DNA from: CALJFL01 sp039964455
Lineage (GTDB): Bacteria > Pseudomonadota > Gammaproteobacteria > Pseudomonadales > Halieaceae
Reading direction: 5' to 3'
Length of the DNA stretch: 64,000 nt
Assembly: GCA_039964455.1 (NCBI GenBank)
Contig: JBDVXK010000015.1
Coordinates: 1-64,000, forward strand
The translations under genes were made by a program, and so were the position numbers. The notes under the pieces are model-generated. The model had not been told where the DNA came from. It was given only the letters and a program-made list of their open reading frames with translations, and did no database searches. This document shows, in pieces, positions 25,152 through 33,036 of the stretch (position 1 is the stretch's first letter; the number at the start of each line of letters is the position of its first letter).

Positions 25152-26387
25152 ATGGGTACTTGCCCCCATTTTGACCTGACTGCACCTGAAACATACGAGG
25201 GCGGTTTGCCGCGCGAAGTATTCAGCTATCTACGCCGTGACGAGCCCGTTTACTGGCATGAGGACCCGTTACAGGGAGTGGGGTTCTGGGTTATCAGCAG
25301 GCAGCAGGAGCTCGATTATGTGTCCAAGAATCCGCAGCTTTTTTCCTCCCATGAGAAATCGTGCCTGTTGCAGGAGTCTGATCCGGAAAACCTGGCATTG
25401 ATGCAGACCCAGCTCATCAACATGGATCCACCCCAACACCTGAAATACCGTCGTCTGGTGCGTACAGCGTTCACGCCCAAGGCGGTTGATAACTATCACG
25501 ACCGTTTTCAACAGGTAGCAGCGGAAATTGTTGATCGCGCCGTGGAGGGGGGCAAATGCGAGTTTGTCGAAGACGTCGCCGCTGAACTGCCGCTGATCGC
25601 TATTTGCGAACTGATGGGTGTTCCGCTGGACAAGCGCAAGCGACTATTTGAGCTGACCAATATTATGCTTGGTATGGACGATCCGGAGCTTTCCACAACC
25701 CTTGAGGATGGTACCAATGCCATGATCGAGATGTTTATGCTGGCCATGGAAGTAGCGCAGGCGCATAAAGAGCAGCCTCAAAATGATATCGTCAACGTAC
25801 TACTCACCGGCACGGTAGAGGATGAGCCGCTAAGTGAGGAGGACTTTTGCAATTTCTTCCTGATGCTGATGGTGGCGGGCAATGAGACGACGCGCACCGT
25901 GACCAGCCACGGTATGCGCCTGCTGATGGACAATCCGGATCAGTATCAGGCACTGGTTGATGATCCCGGCAAAATTAAAGACGCGATTGAAGAGTTTTTA
26001 CGCTATAACCCCGCTGTAATTGCGTTTCGACGCACGGCGATGGAAGATCTTGAGCTTTGTGGCAAGCAGATCAAGAAGGGCGATAAGATACAGATGTATT
26101 ATGGCGCCGCCAGTGCGGATGAAGCGAACTTTGCCGACCCGGATATCTTCGATATCAGCCGCAATACCAGGGAGGATGTGCACAACAAGCACCGTGCTTT
26201 CGGTATTGGCCAGCATTTTTGCCTCGGGTCACACCTGGCGCGTCTGGAATTACAGGTTATATTTGAAGAGATTGTTAAACGTATTCGAAACCCCAGGTAC
26301 GATGGCGAGATAAACTGGCTTCGATCAAACTTTATCAATGGTATTAAATCCATGCCCATCGCGTTTGATACCGCGAAGGCTGGCTAG
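25152..26387 (+). CDS. Cytochrome P450
   Basis: The 411-residue soluble bacterial P450 has the I-helix AGNETTR at 242-248, the K-helix EEFLRY and the haem-binding FGIGQHFCLGSHLARLE with Cys357 as the thiolate ligand. An MDPPQHLKYRRLV segment (91-103) is typical of class I enzymes related to CYP families acting on sterols, terpenes or fatty acids. No ferredoxin or reductase gene is adjacent, so redox partners must be elsewhere. AAGGAGA precedes the ATG. A HIT gene follows after 15 bases. Confidence 0.94.
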   Translation: MGTCPHFDLTAPETYEGGLPREVFSYLRRDEPVYWHEDPLQGVGFWVISRQQELDYVSKNPQLFSSHEKSCLLQESDPENLALMQTQLINMDPPQHLKYRRLVRTAFTPKAVDNYHDRFQQVAAEIVDRAVEGGKCEFVEDVAAELPLIAICELMGVPLDKRKRLFELTNIMLGMDDPELSTTLEDGTNAMIEMFMLAMEVAQAHKEQPQNDIVNVLLTGTVEDEPLSEEDFCNFFLMLMVAGNETTRTVTSHGMRLLMDNPDQYQALVDDPGKIKDAIEEFLRYNPAVIAFRRTAMEDLELCGKQIKKGDKIQMYYGAASADEANFADPDIFDISRNTREDVHNKHRAFGIGQHFCLGSHLARLELQVIFEEIVKRIRNPRYDGEINWLRSNFINGIKSMPIAFDTAKAG

Positions 26388-26402
26388 GCAAGAGGGACTG
26401 GC

Positions 26403-26834
26403 GTGGCAGAGAACTGCATATTTTGTGACATTATGGAAGGCAAGGCGCCTTGTTACGCCGTGCACGAGACCCGCTATACGAAAACCTTTCTCGATGTCTT
26501 CCCGACATCACCCGGGCATTGCCTGATCGTCACCAAGAAGCATTACACGGATATTCTGGAGGCAACGCCTGAGGCCATTGGTATGGTGGGGCATGTCTCC
26601 ACCCTGATTGCGCACACGGTGAAGGATGAACTCGACTGCGATGGTGTGGGTATTTATCAATTGAATGGGGCCGCGGCAGGGCAGACGGTCTTCCACTACC
26701 ATATGCACATAGTGCCACGCATGAATGGCCAGGACCTGGCGTTACACTCGCGTATTCCCGGCGACCCGCTGGAGCTTCAGGCGATGGCCAAACGGCTGAG
26801 CAAGCGTGCTTACTCGATGCGAACGGAGGAGTAG
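26403..26834 (+). CDS. HIT family protein
   Basis: The 143-residue protein has the histidine triad in FHYHMHIVPR near 98-107 and an N-terminal CIFCDIMEGKAP, which holds two cysteines of a likely zinc site. HIT proteins are nucleotide hydrolases or transferases. The start is a GTG with GAGGGACTGGC upstream. It follows the P450 gene by 15 bases and may be co-transcribed with it. Confidence 0.92.
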   Translation: MAENCIFCDIMEGKAPCYAVHETRYTKTFLDVFPTSPGHCLIVTKKHYTDILEATPEAIGMVGHVSTLIAHTVKDELDCDGVGIYQLNGAAAGQTVFHYHMHIVPRMNGQDLALHSRIPGDPLELQAMAKRLSKRAYSMRTEE

Positions 26835-26917
26835 GGCGGTTGACTGTGGTGGGTATTCGCCATAACGTGCAAACACATAACAAAAAACGCGCTGTTGGCG
26901 CTCGCTAAGGAATAAAA

Positions 26918-27004
26918 ATGAACACCACGATAATAGTTTTCGCTGTAGTCTACGCCATCACCTTCTACCTCATTACACTCGCCGTCAGTAAAGAGGAGGG
27001 TTAG
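26918..27004 (+). CDS. 28-residue single-helix membrane peptide
   Basis: A tiny frame of 28 residues begins at an ATG with TAAGGA seven bases upstream and stops two bases before the next gene. Residues 4-22 (TIIVFAVVYAITFYLITLA) form one hydrophobic helix, and the tail SKEEG is charged. The placement, ribosome-binding site and membrane-like content argue for a real small protein. It may be a partner of the membrane protein encoded directly downstream. Confidence 0.5.
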   Translation: MNTTIIVFAVVYAITFYLITLAVSKEEG

Positions 27005-27006
27005 TT

Positions 27007-27612
27007 ATGGTCATGGGTCACTATGCAACGGCGCTTATTCCTTACGCCTATGAGTCCAACAGAAAGCTGGCACCGTTCTGGTTTTTCCTGCTCGCCACCC
27101 AGGCGCTCGACTTCATCATGGTCACTCTGGTCGTTCTCGGTGTTGAAACGGTAGAGCCCACCGGATTTTTTGATGCGTCATTCAGGCATATGGTGGTCGA
27201 TATGACGTATAGCCATGATATTGCCCCTGCGTTGGTCTGGAGTCTGGTTTTCGCCGGGATAGCCGCTATTGCGTTCAAGAGCTTGAAGCTGGCCGCGATA
27301 GTGCTGGGCCTTACAGTGCTGCATGAAAGTATGGATTTGTTAGTCGGGTTTGAGCACTACTGGTTCGGGCTTCCCGAGACGGAAGATGCCGCCGTGTTTG
27401 GTTTTGGGCTTTATAACTCGGCCCCCGTGATGGGTATCCTCATCGAAGCTGTGATTTGCAGTGCACTTATCATCTGGTATGTGAAAAAGCGCGCGGCAAC
27501 CGGCAAGCCCGTTTCAACCTTTAGCCAGCGCCTGTTATGGGCCGTGTTGGTGGGGGCTACTCTGGGGTTACTGGCGATGGCAAATCAATCGCTGGCGTCG
27601 CTGTTTACCTAG
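27007..27612 (+). CDS. Polytopic membrane protein of unknown function
   Basis: The 201-residue protein has about five or six membrane helices and no signal peptide. The N-terminus GHYATALIPYAYESNRKLAPFWFFLLATQALDF and an HESMDLLVGFEHYWFGLPE segment in the middle, rich in His, Asp and Glu, could bind metal. I do not recognise the family. ATGs at 27007 and 27013 are both possible; the upstream small gene provides a GAGGAGG ribosome-binding site. Confidence 0.7.
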   Translation: MVMGHYATALIPYAYESNRKLAPFWFFLLATQALDFIMVTLVVLGVETVEPTGFFDASFRHMVVDMTYSHDIAPALVWSLVFAGIAAIAFKSLKLAAIVLGLTVLHESMDLLVGFEHYWFGLPETEDAAVFGFGLYNSAPVMGILIEAVICSALIIWYVKKRAATGKPVSTFSQRLLWAVLVGATLGLLAMANQSLASLFT

Positions 27613-27682
27613 AGGTTTTCGTCTACGCTCAAGAATTCTGTCCCGGCGAGGTAGCGAGCTCTTCCCGGGCTCGATAGGCAGC

Positions 27683-28624
27683 ATGCATATGGCACCAAAA
27701 ACCGTCACAGTCTTTGGGGCCAGCGGTCGACAGGGTCTCGCTCAAATCCGCCAACTCCGTGCCCAGGACTTTAGGGTTAAAGCCGTTACGCGCTCGCCAG
27801 AGCGGTTTTCTTCCGGCGAATTCGAAGGTGTCTCTGTTGTAACAGCGGATTACAACGACCTGAAAAGCTTAATCAAGGCCTGCGAGGATGCCGACGCGAT
27901 ATTCTTCACGCACCCTATGTTTGAAGACGCGATTCATGTGAACGAACATATCGTCAGGGTCTGTGATGCGGCTAAAAGAGCGGGCGTGGGCAGGATAATT
28001 TACAACACCAGTTCTTGGGTGCCAGATACGCCCTGTGGCGAACCAAATTACGACGGCAACTTAATTCGGGAAGAACTTTTTGCTGCCTCCGGCTTGCCGC
28101 TTACGGTGATTCGTCCGGTGCTATTTATGGATAACCTACTAACCAATTGGGTTAAACCCGGGCTTGTCCATGATGGCTGCTACCGATATCCCCATGAGAC
28201 AACCATGAGGGCCAATTGGATATGCCTGGACGATGTTGCCAAGTTTATGGTTGCGGCGTTGGGTCGCGAAGATTTGGTTGGCGAGCGTATCGTTATAGGA
28301 GGGCCGGAAGCGCTGTCTCCCGATGAAGTTGCAGCGATATTAGCGCAGGCAATAGGCAAGACCATTCGCTTTGAATATATTACGCCGCGTCATTATGGCG
28401 AGCTGATGTACGACCTTTTTAGAGATGTATCGCCTCTGAGTCGGGAAGAGTATGCTGCGGCCCTGGAAGGATTTTACGTGTATAACAACCAAACCAATGG
28501 CCGTGCCTTTCTTGTCGATATGGCATCGGTGCTTGAGCGCATACCAATAAAGCTAACACCGCTGGCCGAATGGGCCAGGTCACAGGATTGGGAGCTACAC
28601 GATGACGGTCCTTCAGGTGGTTAG
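27683..28624 (+). CDS. NmrA-like NAD(P)-binding protein
   Basis: The 313-residue protein has an N-terminal Rossmann motif VTVFGASGRQGLAQI (about 8-22) and reads through the pattern of atypical SDR/NmrA proteins: ADAIFFTHPMF, GVGRIIYNTSSW and LPLTVIRPVLFMDN. These bind NAD(P) and act as redox sensors or isoflavone reductase-like enzymes. ATGs at 27683 and 27689 are equally plausible. It is a single gene with no clear partner. Confidence 0.85.
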   Translation: MHMAPKTVTVFGASGRQGLAQIRQLRAQDFRVKAVTRSPERFSSGEFEGVSVVTADYNDLKSLIKACEDADAIFFTHPMFEDAIHVNEHIVRVCDAAKRAGVGRIIYNTSSWVPDTPCGEPNYDGNLIREELFAASGLPLTVIRPVLFMDNLLTNWVKPGLVHDGCYRYPHETTMRANWICLDDVAKFMVAALGREDLVGERIVIGGPEALSPDEVAAILAQAIGKTIRFEYITPRHYGELMYDLFRDVSPLSREEYAAALEGFYVYNNQTNGRAFLVDMASVLERIPIKLTPLAEWARSQDWELHDDGPSGG

Positions 28625-28838
28625 CGGGTTATCGACCAAGTGGCTCCGGTAAGCTAATTTTCCATTAGCTAATCAGCTGGCTTGCATCAGGGTAGCCACC
28701 ACCCAGACCTCGGCTATAATGGCTGGTGTCACGTTGACTTGAGTGCCCGTAGTTATAAGCACTCCGGGCTTTGTGTTGCAGGGTCTTTGCGGCTATTTCT
28801 TAGCGCTTTGGTACGTTAGTGACTAGTTGGAGATAAAA

Positions 28839-29399
28839 TTGACAGATATGAAAGCGAAAATTCTGGTGGGAATTTCTGCAGCGTTGATATTCGCCCTGAT
28901 TGTATACCTGGGATCGGCGATACGTTCTGTAGAAACCCTTGAAGAACGTCTTAGCTATCGTGAGCCCAGCCTGGGTTTATCATCATCGCAGTCTGCGCAG
29001 TCGAATGATTTACAAATGACCTATGTGCCTGTTTATTCCCATATTTATGTCTCTGGCGGAAGACCCTTACTTCTGGGCGCAACATTGTCGATCCGCAATA
29101 CAAGCTTTGAAAATCAACTGGAGATAGTATCGGTAGATTATTACAGCACCGAAGGTCGACTTCTGAAGGGCTTTATAGATGCGCCCCGTATGCTTCCAGC
29201 GATGGCAACCGCCACCTATCTGGTCGATAGACAGGACGAACAGGGCGGCGATGGCGCTAATTTTGTGGTTACCTGGCGAAGCAATGATGAGCACCTAAGT
29301 CCACTTATGGAGGCCGTAATGTTTGGGTCTCACGAGGGCAGCCATGTCTCGTTTACAGCAAGAGGGCATGGGATTTCTCGGCCACGGCCGGCTGAATAA
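28839..29399 (+). CDS. DUF3124-like exported or membrane-anchored protein
   Basis: About 186 residues with an N-terminal hydrophobic segment (KILVGISAALIFALIVYLG) serving as signal or anchor. The soluble part contains YVPVYSHIYVSGGRPLLLGATLSIRNTS, which matches the DUF3124 pattern as I know it. Function unknown. I start it at the TTG of 28839, six bases after GGAG; an ATG at 28848 and a TTG at 28827 are alternatives. It lies between the NmrA-like gene and the convergent YSC84 gene. Confidence 0.7.
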   Translation: MTDMKAKILVGISAALIFALIVYLGSAIRSVETLEERLSYREPSLGLSSSQSAQSNDLQMTYVPVYSHIYVSGGRPLLLGATLSIRNTSFENQLEIVSVDYYSTEGRLLKGFIDAPRMLPAMATATYLVDRQDEQGGDGANFVVTWRSNDEHLSPLMEAVMFGSHEGSHVSFTARGHGISRPRPAE

Positions 29400-29432
29400 A
29401 GTTAAGTACAGAATCAAACTGTTGAGGTTGAG

Positions 29433-29993
29433 TTAGTCTGCCACGAATGCATGACCTTCCGGTATCGGGAAGAAATCGTATCGTTGAGCGCCGACGCTGG
29501 CTTCCACAATGAGGCCACCCTTTACCTGTATGAAGATGGCGACACCAGGGTTGTAAGACGGCGTTTTATTTTTCCCGACGGTAGCAATCGTGGCGTTAGC
29601 TTGGCCGGTAAATTCAAAGCGTCCGCGTTTAAATTGATCCAAAGGCCATTCCTCAGCGAAAAAGATAATCTTCCTATATCCTTGTGCACCAAAGTTTGCG
29701 CCCACGAACAGCTCAGTTAGCATAGCTCGGCCGACAACCTCGCTGTTCTCGAACAACCACCCCTGACCGTATGCGGCGCCAAAACCAGCGCCAGCCCGAT
29801 ACGTCCCGGGAAAAACGGCATACGCAAGTGCGGTTTCGAAAAATGAATCTAACCGAGGCTCAGTCTTAAATGAATTGATCGCAGAACTTACCGCCTCCTG
29901 TTCCAGTTCATCATAAACTACGGGCTCCCAAACCACACAAGCCGTCATCACCCACACCAGTAGTAAGATAGATAACGATTTAAGACGCTTCAT
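29433..29993 (-). CDS. YSC84/SYLF-domain lipoprotein
   Basis: The 186-residue protein has a lipoprotein leader ending in a VMTACVV lipobox and should be membrane-anchored after lipidation. The rest fits the YSC84-related (SYLF, lipid-binding) pattern, including FFETALAYAVFPGTYRAGAGFGAAYG and a C-terminal SVGAQRYDFFPI stretch. The start ATG overlaps the stop of the MipA-like gene as TAATG, with GGAG eight bases upstream, so the two are translationally coupled. An alternative GTG adds three residues. The function of the bacterial family is poorly known. Confidence 0.8.
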   Translation of the reverse strand: MKRLKSLSILLLVWVMTACVVWEPVVYDELEQEAVSSAINSFKTEPRLDSFFETALAYAVFPGTYRAGAGFGAAYGQGWLFENSEVVGRAMLTELFVGANFGAQGYRKIIFFAEEWPLDQFKRGRFEFTGQANATIATVGKNKTPSYNPGVAIFIQVKGGLIVEASVGAQRYDFFPIPEGHAFVAD

Positions 29994-31444
29994 TATTTGC
30001 ACTCCAAATGCCCTGTTAGCACGTCGGAGCCGCCAGAAACATTACCGATGATGTCCACACGACCAAAGATGCCAGACCGATGTACCAGCGTTAGCCCGGC
30101 ATAGCAGCTTTCCCACCAGCCTTTTTTCCCGAAGAGGTTGCGCAGGGGAAAATCCACCTGAGCTTCCAGATAGTTGAGTAGATGCGAGGTATTACCGTCT
30201 TTCTTCGCCTGTTTGACTTGTTCGATGGCAGGAACGCTGTCGGCGTAAGAAAATCCGTAGCCGAAGCCGTATCTAAAGACCTCGCGGTTACTCCAGGGAG
30301 AGTACCCCGTTCCCATTAGCATGATGTAGGGGTTTATTTCCCAGAAATCATCCTGAAGATCGTTCTCTAATCGGCGATTGATAGAGACTTTTCCCCAAAC
30401 ATCAAGACGCTTCCCATCCAGAGTCAGTTTACCGAGGGTGAGCCCTAGCAAGTGCGTATCAACGTCGTCACTGGCCCTGATGTCTCCTCGGTGGACCTTG
30501 TGAAAGGTGGACTCTGCTGTATAGCCTGCATTGACCCGCCAGCTCCATTCCCCTGCTCGGTCCGGACTTCTACGCCTGATTTGGGCATCGTCGATGACGT
30601 TGCCAAAGCTGTAGGCCATGCCGACCATAGTACTGAAGGCGTAATCGTCTTCGACTAACGGGCTGTCTTTTACGTCGTCAGGAAGTCGGTCTAATGAGAG
30701 ATTGGCAAACAGGCGCATTCGCTTCGACCAGCGATAGCTCGTATTGATGCCAATGCGCCCGAAGCTTGTCGAGCCAGTTTCATATGCAGGCAGTATTCCA
30801 CTCGCCTCAGATTCCAGCGAAGTCACGCCGTAGTAGTAGTCGCTGAGTTTGTCGTCCCAGTACAGATAGCTTGCAAAGGGTGATAAGGACCACTTTTCAT
30901 TATGCCAGGTATAGCGATATGTGAGGTCCCACTCTTCACCATTGTGTGTGTTCTGCATATCAGTAACCCAGGTCAGGGATATATCTCCCCAGTCGCTTTT
31001 TACTGTCCCGCGTATTCCACCATCCAGAGTTTGTTCACGATCGACTATACCGGCGAAATACTCGTCAGCCGATGCCTCCAATCGATTGAATCGATAAGCA
31101 ACAATTCCGTCCAGCGAAAAGCTCTGATCCTTGAGCAGGTGCAGGCCAGCGGTACTACCGTGTGAGAATAAATAGCGGCCTTCATAGTAATAGAAGGGCA
31201 TCAGGTCGCTTTTATTGTCCTGCTCAACGCTCCCGGCAAAATCGATATTTTTATAGGGGCTGCTTGACCAGCGCAGCCCCATGCCTATTGCCAGAGTGCC
31301 TTCTGGAACCGGCTCAGTGACTATTTCGGTAACAGGATTAACCGCGAGGGCGAGGGCGGGTGCGATAGATAAGGCGTACCCCAATACCCGAGGCACCATC
31401 TTGTGACTGAGTGTTTTATGTGTTTTTGCAGAAAAATTCTTCAA
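29993..31444 (-). CDS. MipA/OmpV family outer-membrane protein, extended
   Basis: About 483 residues. After a signal peptide comes a MipA/OmpV-like region (EGTLAIGMGLRWSSSPYKN, DLMPFYYYEGRYLFSHG), then alternating barrel-type strands. MipA proteins are usually about 250-280 residues, so this one is nearly double, with an extra C-terminal stretch (about 415-483) containing a CYAGLTLVHRSGIFG segment. It probably forms an outer-membrane barrel. The ORF opens at a TTG (31444), but the ATG at 31399 gives a tidier signal peptide, MVPRVLGYALSIAPALALA. It is first of a two-gene unit with the YSC84 lipoprotein. Confidence 0.72.
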   Translation of the reverse strand: MKNFSAKTHKTLSHKMVPRVLGYALSIAPALALAVNPVTEIVTEPVPEGTLAIGMGLRWSSSPYKNIDFAGSVEQDNKSDLMPFYYYEGRYLFSHGSTAGLHLLKDQSFSLDGIVAYRFNRLEASADEYFAGIVDREQTLDGGIRGTVKSDWGDISLTWVTDMQNTHNGEEWDLTYRYTWHNEKWSLSPFASYLYWDDKLSDYYYGVTSLESEASGILPAYETGSTSFGRIGINTSYRWSKRMRLFANLSLDRLPDDVKDSPLVEDDYAFSTMVGMAYSFGNVIDDAQIRRRSPDRAGEWSWRVNAGYTAESTFHKVHRGDIRASDDVDTHLLGLTLGKLTLDGKRLDVWGKVSINRRLENDLQDDFWEINPYIMLMGTGYSPWSNREVFRYGFGYGFSYADSVPAIEQVKQAKKDGNTSHLLNYLEAQVDFPLRNLFGKKGWWESCYAGLTLVHRSGIFGRVDIIGNVSGGSDVLTGHLECK

Positions 31445-31770
31445 AGTGCGGTGGCGGGAAAGTCAGCTATTTGGGGACGAAAACTCTAACATAGTGGCGA
31501 TCTTCGATCACCTCCTAGAGTGTCGGCAGTCTGCATCCGGCCAAAATAGTTTAGTATGAGTTGGGGAGACTGCAGGATTTGCGTCAAATGAGTTTTTATT
31601 ATTAATCTAAGAATAGAAATCATGGAGCCAATGGCGGAGTATACTTAGCGTTTGCTTGGCAGTTTCTCTTTTGAATAAGAATATGGGTGTGTCTGAGTCG
31701 GGCTGGATGACACGGGTCTGGCTGCTCTTTCTGGAGTCAGCGTCGTTGATCGCGAGAATGAAGAGTTTGC
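31445..31770. other. Intergenic region between divergent MipA-like and antiporter genes
   Basis: These 326 bases separate two divergent genes and should hold both promoters. I see no clear sigma-70 box pair, no terminator and no coding frame with protein character. Confidence 0.5.
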
Positions 31771-33003
31771 ATGATTGAAGCAGCAATTCTGATTGGCGGT
31801 ATCTTGTTAGTTGTCGCGACAGTGGCGAGTCGGCTGGCTGACACTCTCGGGATGCCTACTTTGTTGTTGTTCCTCGTGGTTGGCATGTTGGCGGGGTCTG
31901 AAGGGTTGGGTGGAATCCGCTTTGATTCGCCCGAGGATGCGCAAGAAATTGGCACCGCTGCCTTGATGGTCATCTTGTTTGCAGGAGGGCTGGACACGCG
32001 CTGGAAGGCTGTACGGCCGGTGCTGGCTCCGGGACTGATGCTCTCAACCGTTGGGGTGTTGCTTACCGCCTTGCTCGTAGCCGCATTCAGTAAATGGTTG
32101 CTTGGGACATTCACAGACTTCAACGTCGGTATAAGCGTGGGTTTGACATGGTTGGAAGCCCTGCTGATCGCTGCGATCATATCCTCAACAGACGCAGCGG
32201 CGGTATTCTCAGTTTACAGCACTAGCCCTGTGCAACCGCACCCCAAGCTTCGCCATCTTCTGGAATTGGAATCTGGTAGCAACGATCCCATGGCAGTGCT
32301 GTTGACCGTTACTATCCTTGGGATCATGGTCGAAGGTCAGGTTGTCGAGCTTTCTCTGGCGCTTACTGTTGTATTACAGTTTCTGATGGGCGCTGCGATA
32401 GGGGGGGCTGTAGGTTGGGCGGGCGGTACCCTTTGTAATCGACTGCGCTTCTCGACGGGATACCTTTATCCAATGCTGGTGCTAGGCTTCGGCGCGTGTG
32501 CGTTTGGGTTGGCAAGCCTTGCTGGCGGCAACAGTTTTCTGGCTGTATATGTTGCTGGACTGGTCATCGGGAACGTAATCAGGCTGGGCCGTGATGAAGT
32601 TATCAGTTTTCATAACGGCTTGTCATGGCTCATGCAGATCGCGATGTTTGTTATGCTTGGTCTGCTAGTATTTCCCTCTCAGCTAATGCCAGTGGCCTGG
32701 GCTTCACTTGCAGTTGCGGCATTTCTTATTTTTGTAGCGCGTCCAATCGCTGTGCTGGTTTGTTATATGCCGTTTTCTCCAGACTGGAGGGAGGCCTCCT
32801 ATGTCTCCTGGGTTGGCCTGCGTGGTTCAGTTCCAATCGTATTGGCAACTTTCCCGGCAACCTGGGGCGTTGCAAATGCTGATAAGCTATTTCACTTTGT
32901 ATTTTTTATCGTAATCACTTCAGTGCTTGTCCAAGGGATGACTTTGGTTTCTGCAGCTAGACTTCTTGGCGTTACCGAAACTGATCTAAGGGCCGGTCGG
33001 TGA
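31771..33003 (+). CDS. K+/H+ or Na+/H+ antiporter (CPA1 type, no C-terminal regulatory domain)
   Basis: The 410-residue protein has about 11-12 membrane segments typical of the CvrA/NhaP2 group: GMPTLLLFLVVGMLAGSEGLGG, SSTDAAAVFSVY with the conserved Asp in the ion-binding helix, and ELESGSNDPMAVLL. Family members such as CvrA usually run to about 570 residues with RCK/TrkA-C regulatory parts after the membrane domain. This one stops at the end of the last helix and lacks them. It stands alone; the next gene is convergent with 33 bases between stops. Confidence 0.85.
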   Translation: MIEAAILIGGILLVVATVASRLADTLGMPTLLLFLVVGMLAGSEGLGGIRFDSPEDAQEIGTAALMVILFAGGLDTRWKAVRPVLAPGLMLSTVGVLLTALLVAAFSKWLLGTFTDFNVGISVGLTWLEALLIAAIISSTDAAAVFSVYSTSPVQPHPKLRHLLELESGSNDPMAVLLTVTILGIMVEGQVVELSLALTVVLQFLMGAAIGGAVGWAGGTLCNRLRFSTGYLYPMLVLGFGACAFGLASLAGGNSFLAVYVAGLVIGNVIRLGRDEVISFHNGLSWLMQIAMFVMLGLLVFPSQLMPVAWASLAVAAFLIFVARPIAVLVCYMPFSPDWREASYVSWVGLRGSVPIVLATFPATWGVANADKLFHFVFFIVITSVLVQGMTLVSAARLLGVTETDLRAGR

Positions 33004-33036
33004 TAGATCCAGTGCCAATGATTTGCCCCCGGGCTT

